Positions 1 through 5,146 of a stretch of 5,431 bases of DNA are shown piece after piece. The position numbers and the translations under genes were made by a program. The DNA comes from DAOTTW01 sp034437615 (GTDB taxonomy: Bacteria; Chloroflexota; Anaerolineae; Aggregatilineales; Phototrophicaceae). The notes below the pieces were generated by a model. That model searched no databases, was not told the DNA's origin, and worked only from the letters and a program-made list of their open reading frames with translations. Each line of letters starts with the position of its first letter. The stretch's first letter is position 1. The stretch spans positions 1 to 5,431 of the forward strand of contig DAOTTW010000429.1 in the NCBI GenBank assembly GCA_034437615.1, in the 5' to 3' direction.

Positions 1-78
1 GGTGCTCTTCGGCCTGTAAACCGTAGCGGCAATTTCCACGATCTATAGCTTCTACAGGTACGGGTTATCCCTTGCCGG

Positions 79-118
79 AACCGCGTCTTACAGTGCGCAA
101 AAAGCGAAAGACGCGGTT
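79..118 (-). terminator. Stem-loop at the stop codon of the distal CBS gene
   Basis: An 11-bp perfect inverted repeat (AACCGCGTCTT at 79-89, AAGACGCGGTT at 108-118) encloses an 18-base loop that holds a further small CGC/GCG pairing. Its right arm overlaps the TAA stop of the CBS gene by one base, so the hairpin forms at the very end of that transcript. There is no T-run after it on the minus strand, so it is not a standard intrinsic terminator. It could end transcription weakly, stabilise the mRNA 3' end, or be a dispersed repeat. The dyad is certain; its role is inferred. Confidence 0.5.
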
Positions 119-675
119 TAATCCCCACCTGCGCTATGTAGACCGACATTCGTAAAGTTAGCTGTAGGTTCCACCTGCCCGGTGATGATCTCATAGCGGC
201 GGTGGATATTCATAAACGCCACCAGCATATCAGAGCGCGTAACGATGCCGACCAACGTCTCGGCACGCATCACAGGTAAGCAGCCAATGCGGTGTGTCAG
301 CATCAGGCGTGCTGCATCCGATGCCGGCGCGTCCGGCTCAATCACGATGGGCGCAGTCGTCATAATCTCACGAACTTTTAAGTGTTTGGCGCGTTCGCTC
401 AACGCCTGAGCCAGAGCCGCTTCGTTATCCTTGCGCTGCTGGCTGGCGTTCTTACCGATGTTGTCGTACTCATCGTCCTCACTGAGCAGCGTGTAGGGCG
501 AATTCAGCGCATAACGGCAATCGCGATCACTCAGCACACCGATCAGGTGCCCCTGCGTGCTGATAACGGGCAAGTGCTTGCAGTGGGCTTGTTCCATTAA
601 CTTCAGTGCATCCTGCAAGGTGCGGTTTGCGCGGATGGTCACCGGTTTCGCGGTCATTACGTCGATGACGTTCAT
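118..675 (-). CDS. CBS-domain pair protein with a charged insertion
   Basis: A 185-residue soluble protein made of two CBS domains, which usually fold together as a Bateman module and bind adenine nucleotides or similar ligands. CBS1 spans about residues 3-57 and has GVLSDRD at 46-52. CBS2 spans about 100-156 and has GIVTRSD at 143-149. Both fit the G-h-x-[S/T]-x-x-D ligand-site pattern. The CBS units are separated by a hydrophilic, probably helical stretch of about 38 residues (62-99) that begins with an acidic SEDDEYD patch. A tail of about 29 residues follows CBS2. No enzymatic or transport domain is attached, so the ligand and partner are unknown. The ATG at 675 is supported by AAGGAA at 681-686, five bases upstream. 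It lies downstream of a second CBS gene on the same strand, but the 129-base gap leaves co-transcription uncertain. The CBS assignment is firm and the physiological role is open. Confidence 0.9.
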   Translation of the reverse strand: MNVIDVMTAKPVTIRANRTLQDALKLMEQAHCKHLPVISTQGHLIGVLSDRDCRYALNSPYTLLSEDDEYDNIGKNASQQRKDNEAALAQALSERAKHLKVREIMTTAPIVIEPDAPASDAARLMLTHRIGCLPVMRAETLVGIVTRSDMLVAFMNIHRRYEIITGQVEPTANFTNVGLHSAGGD

Positions 676-682
676 TGGTTTT

Positions 683-696
683 CCTTTGTGGAAAGG
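683..696 (-). promoter_or_regulatory. Small hairpin over the ribosome binding site of the distal CBS gene
   Basis: On the minus strand CCTTT (692-696) can pair with AAAGG (683-687) around a CCAC tetraloop. The AAAGG arm is most of the Shine-Dalgarno sequence of the CBS gene starting at 675. A 5-bp stem is weak and could be chance, but it could lower translation initiation. Confidence 0.25.
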
Positions 697-804
697 CGCG
701 CTTTGGGCAAGCCGCTTGTCATTTGGGTTTTCCTTATCATTTCATTTATTGCAGGCGTGCATCAGCGAGCCGACACACATCCTGCTTACGTTCGACCTAT
801 CCGG

Positions 805-1242
805 TTAGGTGGTCGATTTTTGTGCGACACGGCTACGGACCAACATACGGAAGACGTCCGACTCCGTAATCACGCCGACGATTTTGTTTGCCTCGACAAC
901 GGGCAAACCGCTTACCTTGTGCTCTAGCATCAGTTCGGCGGCATCCAGAATGGGTGTACTGGGCGACACAGTGAAGAGGTCGTCCGTCATCACCTTGCTG
1001 ACGGTCAACTGTGCCCACAGGTAATTTAACTCCCAGATGCTAAGCGTCACGGCGTCTGATGGGCTGGCTTCACGCACATCACCAATCGTCACGACCCCAA
1101 CGGGTTTATCCCCTTCTGCAACGATCAGGCGGCGCACCTTCTTTTCTTTCATAATCTGGTGTGCTTCGCTAATCGGTGTGTTGGGCTGGCAGGTGATGGC
1201 AGGTGTACTCATCCACTCTTTGACAGTCACGTTTTCAAACAT
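805..1242 (-). CDS. CBS-domain pair protein
   Basis: A 145-residue protein that is essentially just two CBS domains. CBS1 covers about residues 7-58 with GVVTIGD at 49-55. CBS2 covers about 80-135 with GVITESD at 123-129. The linker (59-79) contains SPSDAVTLSIWELNYL, a linker type I recall from many stand-alone CBS proteins annotated as AcuB-like or inosine-monophosphate-dehydrogenase-related; this one has no ACT or enzyme domain. Such proteins usually sense AMP, ATP, S-adenosylmethionine or NAD and act through a partner that cannot be named here. The ATG at 1242 has an AAGAGGG element at 1247-1253, four bases upstream, which is close spacing but usable. The 400-base divergent spacer upstream should hold its promoter, though I could not pick a convincing one. 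Together with the 118-675 gene it forms a tandem CBS pair with different linkers, so it is not a recent duplication. Confidence 0.9.
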   Translation of the reverse strand: MFENVTVKEWMSTPAITCQPNTPISEAHQIMKEKKVRRLIVAEGDKPVGVVTIGDVREASPSDAVTLSIWELNYLWAQLTVSKVMTDDLFTVSPSTPILDAAELMLEHKVSGLPVVEANKIVGVITESDVFRMLVRSRVAQKSTT

Positions 1243-1328
1243 AAAGCCCTCTTCTGTTTAATAGGTATCTTCCAACAGGATAAATTGGGGTTACGACGTG
1301 TGTATCTGCATTTTGGATTTCAATGCTT

Positions 1329-1378
1329 CCATCATAACGGCAAATGCGCAAACGATGGTACTCACTGCCGCATGATGG
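1329..1378. repeat. Interrupted inverted repeat in the divergent spacer
   Basis: CCATCAT (1329-1335) and CGGCA (1338-1342) pair with TGCCG (1366-1370) and ATGATGG (1372-1378). This gives a 7-bp stem, a small AA/C internal loop and a 5-bp stem around a 23-base loop. It could be a regulator site, an RNA structure or a degenerate dispersed repeat. The dyad is visible; its role is unknown. Confidence 0.4.
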
Positions 1379-1532
1379 ATGTCACGATGCGCCCGGCAAT
1401 CATTATTGTTTTTTTACAGTATAACGCCAGTGCTTTGCAACGGATGCGGCTAAAGTGCCGTATAATGAGTTGTCTTACGATAGTAAGGTCTGCTCATTCG
1501 ATGGCTGTTAACAGGTCTTTAAAAGGCCTTGC

Positions 1533-1561
1533 TTGACCCATTATCCTAGCGACCCTATAAT
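1533..1561 (+). promoter_or_regulatory. Sigma-70-type promoter for the secreted-protein gene
   Basis: TTGACC (1533-1538) matches five of six bases of the -35 consensus. TATAAT (1556-1561) is a perfect -10 box, and the spacer is exactly 17 bases. Transcription would start near 1568, giving a leader of about 75 bases before the ATG at 1643. It is the best promoter in the window and faces the gene directly. Confidence 0.8.
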
Positions 1562-1572
1562 CTATCGGGAAA

Positions 1573-1592
1573 ATGTGTTGGCAACAACACAT
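1573..1592 (+). promoter_or_regulatory. 5' leader hairpin with a GNRA tetraloop
   Basis: ATGTGTTG (1573-1580) pairs perfectly with CAACACAT (1585-1592) around GCAA (1581-1584), a GNRA-type tetraloop. With a start near 1568 the hairpin sits about five bases from the mRNA 5' end. Structures placed there in other bacteria, such as the ompA leader, protect transcripts from decay. No T-run follows, so it is not an attenuator-type terminator. Confidence 0.6.
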
Positions 1593-1624
1593 ATATGCTT
1601 GAACAGATACCATTCACCATACAC

Positions 1625-1631
1625 AGAGGAG
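1625..1631 (+). promoter_or_regulatory. Ribosome binding site of the secreted-protein gene
   Basis: AGAGGAG is a good Shine-Dalgarno match. It ends 11 bases before the ATG at 1643, a little farther than the usual 5-9 bases. It supports this start, and the encoded signal peptide confirms it. Confidence 0.65.
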
Positions 1632-1642
1632 ATTAAACCCTC

Positions 1643-2626
1643 ATGAAGTTTCGTTCGATTGTCGCAACACTGTTCGTCATCGCACTGATGTTGACCCCGC
1701 TTGCAATACACGCTCAGGATGACATTGATACCTGCCTCGGCCTCTCAGAAGCCGACTGCGCTTACATCAATGACGCCTACGCTAATTCCGATTACAATTC
1801 GTTCTTTCAGGAATTCACCATCGACTTTTCCATAACCGGTGTGCCCGACCTACCGATTGAATTCAGCCTGCAAGGTAGCGGCCCCTTCGCCTTCGATATG
1901 GCGAGTGAGTTCCCAATCGAAATGGAAGCCGTGATGAACGTCGATTTCGATATAGTCGGCGAAACTGGCACAGGCACAGTTGAATTCCGCGCAGTGGATG
2001 GCAACCTTTACCTGTTTAACGAAGTAGATGGTTGGATCGGCTTCAACGCCCTGGAGGCGGCTGAACTGGGCTTCGATCAAGCAGGTGGTCTTGGCCTGCC
2101 CGTTGATCCTTCCACGTTGCTGCCCGCCGAAGGCGAGGATATGGGCGACCTCGGTGACCTCGGTGACCTTGAAGCCCTCGGCATCGCTGAAGATGACGTG
2201 ACGGCTGGTATGGAAATTCTCGGTGCGCTGCTAGAGGTACCTGGCTTCCTGAGCTACACCCGTAACGGCGATGACTTCAACTTCAACGCAGACATCACCT
2301 CCCTGTTGAGCGCTACCGAATTCACGGACGCCCTAGAACTGGTCGGTGAACTAGCTGGCGACCCGACCGTTTCTTCGCTGGGTATGCTGGCCCCTATGTT
2401 CCTGGATAGCGGCACCATCACCGTCAACCAGTACGTAAACCCAGAAACACAGAGCGTCGATGGCATCGACTTCGTGGTCGATGCAACGGTTCCTGGTTCG
2501 CTGCTCGACCCAGAATTCACAGAGCCGCTGGTGATCGCACTGGTGTTTACCGTGCGCGTGAGCGACATCAACGCCGAATTCGACTTCACGGCCCCTGAGG
2601 GCGTCGAACTGACCCCGATGAGCTAA
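1643..2626 (+). CDS. Secreted, highly acidic protein of unknown function
   Basis: A 327-residue exported protein. Residues 1-24 form a classic Sec signal peptide: K2 and R4, a hydrophobic core, then AIHA before a likely cut ahead of Q25. There is no lipobox cysteine, so it should be released or wall-associated. The mature part has two cysteines, C31 and C39, within a CLGLSEADC motif that could form a disulfide. It then has alternating hydrophobic and acidic strands, about residues 55-140 and 205-320, separated by a Gly/Leu/Asp-rich stretch with three GDL repeats (168-176). By hand count the mature chain has about 59 Asp/Glu, three Arg, and no Lys or His, so it is strongly anionic. The strand pattern recalls the LolA/LppX lipid-carrier fold, but that is only an impression. 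It is transcribed alone from the promoter at 1533-1561 and faces the glycosyltransferase gene. Calcium binding or cell-surface lipid contact are guesses. Confidence 0.88.
   Translation: MKFRSIVATLFVIALMLTPLAIHAQDDIDTCLGLSEADCAYINDAYANSDYNSFFQEFTIDFSITGVPDLPIEFSLQGSGPFAFDMASEFPIEMEAVMNVDFDIVGETGTGTVEFRAVDGNLYLFNEVDGWIGFNALEAAELGFDQAGGLGLPVDPSTLLPAEGEDMGDLGDLGDLEALGIAEDDVTAGMEILGALLEVPGFLSYTRNGDDFNFNADITSLLSATEFTDALELVGELAGDPTVSSLGMLAPMFLDSGTITVNQYVNPETQSVDGIDFVVDATVPGSLLDPEFTEPLVIALVFTVRVSDINAEFDFTAPEGVELTPMS
2144..2170 (+). repeat. Three tandem 9-base repeats coding GDL
   Basis: GGCGACCTC, GGTGACCTC and GGTGACCTT lie head to tail in frame and encode GDLGDLGDL, residues 168-176 of the secreted protein. 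The copies differ only at third codon positions. In-frame 9-base units can expand or contract without breaking the gene, and here they sit in the low-complexity linker between the two strand-rich halves. Confidence 0.8.
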
Positions 2627-2646
2627 TGGAGAGACGAAAAATCTAT

Positions 2647-2697
2647 GTGGGGGCTTAGCACGCTAAGCCCTGGGCGCAACGCATTGCACCCCTACGG
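2647..2697. repeat. Composite palindromic intergenic repeat (two hairpins)
   Basis: The first palindrome is GGGCTTAG (2651-2658), loop CACG, CTAAGCCC (2663-2670). The second follows at once: GGGCGCAA (2672-2679), loop CGCA, TTGCACCC (2684-2691), with one C/A mismatch. The flanks, GTGGGG on the left and CCCCTAC on the right, could also pair with a single G/T wobble, closing a cloverleaf-like structure. The second unit resembles the GTAGGGGCGCAATGCATTGC type of dispersed palindrome that I recall from Chloroflexota and other genomes. It starts 20 bases after the stop of the secreted-protein gene and may also act as its 3' end. There is no T-run. Confidence 0.55.
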
Positions 2698-2740
2698 ATG
2701 GTATCGCTTTGTTTGCGTTCATCCATAAGCATTACCCCAC

Positions 2741-2766
2741 AAGGGCACATCGCATGGTGTGCCCTT
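2741..2766. terminator. Likely bidirectional terminator between convergent genes
   Basis: AAGGGCACA (2741-2749) pairs perfectly with TGTGCCCTT (2758-2766) around an 8-base loop, which can close further through a T/G and a C/G pair. It starts two bases past the TAG stop of the glycosyltransferase gene on the minus strand, and it is the last hairpin met by plus-strand transcripts. The A-A and T-T ends are short and no long T-run follows on either strand, so termination is plausible but not strong. Confidence 0.5.
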
Positions 2767-2768
2767 CT

Positions 2769-3809
2769 CTATTGCGCACCTGGCTGCAAAAACGCCTCTA
2801 ATTGCGCCAGCGCATCAGCGCCGCTGATGCCATCCCGCGACCAATCCCATGCTTGTTTATCAGCAGCAGCAACCCCACGCGGATCAAGTGAACTCGGTTT
2901 CCACAGCGCGATGCTATCGGGCGTATAGGGTGCGTAGCGGCGCGGGTCGGATGGCCCGAAGATGGCTGCGGTTTTGCCGCCGGCTGCTGCCGCCAGGTGC
3001 GTTAAGCCTGTATCATTGCCGACGTATAACAATGCACCCGCTGCCAAAGCGCCAATCTGCATGAAGCTCAATTCACCGATGAACGTCGTGACCGTGTGCT
3101 GCATCTGCGCACGCACCTCATTGACGATGGCCGCATCATCCGGCCCCGCAACAAGCACAATCTGCGCACTGTAACGCTCTGCCAGTGCATCGCCCAATGC
3201 TGCAAAGTTCGCCGGGGGCCAGCGCTTGCTAGACATCACCATGCCGGGGTTGTTGCCGCCTGCCGGATTTATGACGATGTAGGGTGCGTGTACGCTACGC
3301 CGCGCTAGCAACGCCTGCATGGTTACTCTGGCGTCATCTGGCACGGGGATACTGGCATACTGACCTGCCGTATCGACCCCAAGCGCACGCACAGCGTCCA
3401 GATAGATTTCGGCTTCATGCCGGGGTTCGTCAGGGTTGACGGGGACGCGCAGTGTATAGCCGAAGCCACGCCCGTTGCTATCCAGCCCGACACGCTGCCG
3501 CACACCTGTCAGCAAAGCAGCAGCGCTCATCAACGGCGAACGCACCAGCGACAACAGCAGATCATAACCCCCGGCACGCACAGCAGCAACAAACTGCGCA
3601 AAGCCCAACGGTGATTTAACAGGCATGGACGCCTTGCCCGTATCAAGGATGCTATTTAGCACGGGATGGTGCTCGATGGCACGACGAGACCATGAGCCAA
3701 CCGCCCAGGTGATGTGGGCATCCGGGTAGGCGCTACGCAAGGCAGTGAGGGCGGCTGTTGCAAGCACCACATCCCCGATGCAGCAAGGGCGAATCAGTAG
3801 GATGCGCAT
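2769..3809 (-). CDS. Glycosyltransferase family 9 (heptosyltransferase-like)
   Basis: A 346-residue GT-B enzyme of family GT9, which moves a sugar (heptose in the best-known members) from a nucleotide donor to a cell-envelope glycan. The N-terminal acceptor domain opens with RILLIRPCCIGDVVLATAAL. D13 falls where E. coli WaaC has its proposed catalytic Asp13. The donor domain has NPAGG at 181-185, KRWP at 195-198, and the family hallmark GNDTGLTHLAA at 264-274 followed by FGPSDPRRYAP. Length is normal for the family. Its ATG shares a base with the TAA of the preceding hicB-like frame (TAATG at 3809), and no Shine-Dalgarno is visible just upstream, so translation probably depends on coupling. 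It is the last gene of the ugpA-ugpE-hic unit, but nothing ties its chemistry to glycerol-phosphate import. If the host is Chloroflexota, which mostly lack typical lipopolysaccharide, heptose on LPS is an unlikely substrate. The sugar and acceptor are unknown. Confidence 0.9.
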   Translation of the reverse strand: MRILLIRPCCIGDVVLATAALTALRSAYPDAHITWAVGSWSRRAIEHHPVLNSILDTGKASMPVKSPLGFAQFVAAVRAGGYDLLLSLVRSPLMSAAALLTGVRQRVGLDSNGRGFGYTLRVPVNPDEPRHEAEIYLDAVRALGVDTAGQYASIPVPDDARVTMQALLARRSVHAPYIVINPAGGNNPGMVMSSKRWPPANFAALGDALAERYSAQIVLVAGPDDAAIVNEVRAQMQHTVTTFIGELSFMQIGALAAGALLYVGNDTGLTHLAAAAGGKTAAIFGPSDPRRYAPYTPDSIALWKPSSLDPRGVAAADKQAWDWSRDGISGADALAQLEAFLQPGAQ

Positions 3810-4243
3810 TAACTGCTAAAGCTGGTCGGCTCAGGAATATCACGAGCACGCTCAAGGGCCAATTCAAGCCAGAGACGCTTTGCATCTTTGATAGCAGGCA
3901 GGATTTCATCCCACTCATCGACTTCTGTCATATACCCCGGCAATTCTGGAATTTGCACAAACCATGCACCATCGTCAGGGATAACCTCTAGGGTATATGG
4001 TAGAGACATGTAGTAATCAATTGCGTTAGTCGATATTGCCATCTTGGTTGGTATCTCTGTTCGTATCTTCGTCATCATTGGCGTTCTGTGCATCTTCAAT
4101 AGTGTATCGAGCAAATTGCTGACTTTGCGCACATACACCTTTTTCACCTTTTTACCGTGCAAGGACAGCGCCTCAACTTCTCGCATGGTGACATTTGTTG
4201 GGCTATTGCGTAACTTGTGTCGGAGTTTTTCGAGCCTGGTCAC
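3809..4243 (-). CDS. hicB: HicB-family antitoxin fused to a HicA remnant
   Basis: A 144-residue open frame from a GTG at 4243. Residues about 68-140 are a HicB (partial RNase H-like) domain: MSLPYTLEVIPDDGAWFVQI, then PELPGYMTEVDEW and AIKDAKRLWLELAL, ending IPEP. HicB neutralises the HicA mRNA-cleaving toxin. The natural HicB start is probably the ATG at 4042, giving 77 residues. The protein stops just after IPEP, so the C-terminal DNA-binding helix-turn-helix or ribbon-helix-helix part of longer HicB proteins is absent. Residues 1-49 are HicA-derived, and 50-67 are an artificial-looking basic, Met-rich linker produced by a frame change. The frame begins two bases after the ugpE stop and ends in TAATG, overlapping the glycosyltransferase start. 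GC is visibly lower (about 43% in 4021-4140, against about 63% in a sample of the glycosyltransferase gene), fitting acquired DNA. Whether the fused or the short protein is made cannot be told from sequence. Confidence 0.75.
   Translation of the reverse strand: MTRLEKLRHKLRNSPTNVTMREVEALSLHGKKVKKVYVRKVSNLLDTLLKMHRTPMMTKIRTEIPTKMAISTNAIDYYMSLPYTLEVIPDDGAWFVQIPELPGYMTEVDEWDEILPAIKDAKRLWLELALERARDIPEPTSFSS
4026..4243 (-). pseudogene. hicA: Degenerate hicA toxin gene (internal deletion and frameshift)
   Basis: The 5' end encodes TRLEKLRHKLRNSPTNVTMR and EVEAL, typical of a HicA N-terminus. It then jumps at residues 26-27 (about 4165/4166) to HGKKVKKVYVRKVSNLLD, which belongs near the HicA C-terminus. 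About 25-30 residues are missing, including the G-S-H segment with the catalytic His and the central strands. Near 4097-4102 the frame changes. One added base there would give DTLIEDAQ and an acidic tail with DDEDTNRDTNQDGNID, stopping at TAA 4026-4028. That stop overlaps the hicB ATG at 4042 in the way expected of a hicA-hicB pair. As it stands, the reading frame continues into hicB. The toxin cannot be functional. The family match is by recognition, and the deletion size is estimated from typical HicA proteins. Confidence 0.7.
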
Positions 4244-4245
4244 AC

Positions 4246-5142
4246 TTATTTATCCCGTGAGATGGCGAAGCCGCTCATAAATTGCTTTTGCAGCAGCACA
4301 AACACGATCACCGCCGGGATGCTGGCAATCACCGCAGCGAGCATTAATGGGCCATATGTTGTGCGCGTATCGACCTCGGTAATGGTCGCCAAGCCCACCT
4401 GAACGACCTGATTCTCGCCCTTCATGATGAGCAACGGCCACAGGTACATATTCCAGACGTAGATAAACTGAATCACAGCCAGCGCACCAATCGTATTCCA
4501 GCTTAGCGGGATCAACACCCGCAACAGGAATTGCAGCGGGTTAGCCCCATCCAGTTGCGCCGCCTCCGATAGCTCTGCGGGCAGGTTTGCGAAGTGCTGC
4601 CGGAAGAGAAAAGCCCCCGTCGCGCTGGCCAGAAACGGCACGGTAATCGCCAGAATCGTGTTATCCCAATCCAGCGACGAAACGGTGCGAAACAGCGCGA
4701 TAATCATAATCTCGGTGGGCATCATCAGCGTGACCAGCACGAAGGCAAACACCAGCCATTTACCGGGGAAGCGAAAGTAGACGAAGGCCAGCCCAGCCAG
4801 CAACGACAGGATCGTTTTGCCAACCGTGACGATAATGGCCTGCACCGTGCTGTTTTGCATGTACAGCAGCAGATTACGGTCCACAATCACGCGCTCTAAA
4901 TTGCTGAAAAAGGCCGACCCCGGCGTAAGCTGGAAGCTAAAGACCTCCGCGTTCGTCTGTGTGCTGACGATAACGGCATACAGCAACGGCGACCCGACGA
5001 TAAAGCACGCCAGCCACAACAGCACATGCAGATACCAGCGCTGCGGCAGCCAGCTTTGCTGACGCTTTGGCTTTTGCCGTGCGGCTTGTGCGATGCCTGG
5101 GTTGTTTGTCGTCATATCCGTCATATCCGTCATATCGGTCAT
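4246..5142 (-). CDS. ugpE: ABC importer permease, UgpE family
   Basis: An inner-membrane permease of a carbohydrate uptake transporter (CUT1). It closely resembles UgpE of the sn-glycerol-3-phosphate importer, including SATGAFLFRQHFANLPAELS and FIYVWNMYLWPLL. Six membrane helices are visible at about 39-60, 100-122, 129-151, 161-180, 216-240 and 266-284. The EAA coupling loop, EAAQLDGANPLQFLLRVLIP at 193-212, contacts the ATPase. Length is 298 residues from the ATG at 5142, against about 281 in E. coli; the excess is a polar N-terminal tail. I chose 5142 because GGAG (5152-5155) lies nine bases upstream and ugpA ends four bases earlier. Farther in-frame starts exist at ATG 5157 and GTG 5175, both overlapping ugpA. 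The substrate could be glycerol-3-phosphate, a glycerophosphodiester or a sugar; with no binding protein in view this cannot be settled. Confidence 0.9.
   Translation of the reverse strand: MTDMTDMTDMTTNNPGIAQAARQKPKRQQSWLPQRWYLHVLLWLACFIVGSPLLYAVIVSTQTNAEVFSFQLTPGSAFFSNLERVIVDRNLLLYMQNSTVQAIIVTVGKTILSLLAGLAFVYFRFPGKWLVFAFVLVTLMMPTEIMIIALFRTVSSLDWDNTILAITVPFLASATGAFLFRQHFANLPAELSEAAQLDGANPLQFLLRVLIPLSWNTIGALAVIQFIYVWNMYLWPLLIMKGENQVVQVGLATITEVDTRTTYGPLMLAAVIASIPAVIVFVLLQKQFMSGFAISRDK
5116..5142 (-). repeat. Three tandem 9-base repeats at the ugpE start
   Basis: ATGACCGAT, ATGACGGAT and ATGACGGAT follow one another in frame, then ATGACGACA. They encode MTDMTDMTDMT, so four in-frame ATG codons are stacked at the start of ugpE. 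Copy number could vary by slippage without a frameshift, and only the first ATG has the GGAG at 5152-5155 at normal spacing. Confidence 0.85.
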
Positions 5143-5146
5143 GGGT

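Larger units (their letters stand above)
1243..1642. other. 400-base divergent intergenic region
   Basis: This spacer separates the leftward CBS genes from the rightward secreted-protein gene. From left to right it holds an interrupted dyad at 1329-1378, a run of seven T at 1409-1415, a lone TATAAT at 1461-1466 without a good -35 box, a 5-bp hairpin at 1474-1487 (CTTAC-GATA-GTAAG), a strong sigma-70 promoter at 1533-1561 and a 5' leader hairpin at 1573-1592. I see no convincing coding region. The open frame that crosses it on the plus strand begins antisense inside the CBS gene and has no coding character. Confidence 0.6.

Noticed and set aside
1..39. A minus-strand GTG at 39 with 13 open codons to the left edge, possibly the start of another gene
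   Set aside because: There is no clear ribosome binding site, too few residues to recognise, and a non-ATG start. It cannot be judged without sequence beyond the edge.
1..117. Possible tRNA or other RNA gene at the left end
   Set aside because: There is no T-loop GGTTCGA-type motif or cloverleaf pairing on either strand. Only the stem-loop at 79-118 stands out.
1397..1415. CAAT-CATT-ATTG followed by seven T, resembling an intrinsic terminator on the plus strand
   Set aside because: The stem is only 4 AT-rich base pairs, and no plus-strand gene lies upstream to terminate.
1461..1466. A second TATAAT in the divergent spacer
   Set aside because: No TTGACA-like box lies 16-18 bases upstream; the nearest, TTGCAA at 1435-1440, is 20 bases away. 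There is also no extended -10 TG. The promoter at 1533-1561 is far better.
1159..1536. A 125-codon open frame on the plus strand across the divergent spacer
   Set aside because: It begins antisense to the CBS gene, is rich in Cys, His and Met, has no family likeness, and overlaps a promoter-like spacer. It looks like a chance frame.
2645..2728. A 27-codon small open frame after the secreted-protein gene, with a GGAGAG upstream
   Set aside because: Most of it is made of the palindromic repeat at 2647-2697, and the GGAGAG spacing is too long. There is no coding support.
4594..4899. A 101-codon plus-strand frame, very rich in Gln, Arg and His, inside ugpE
   Set aside because: It is antisense to a clear permease gene, and its composition is that of a mirror frame of membrane-protein codons.
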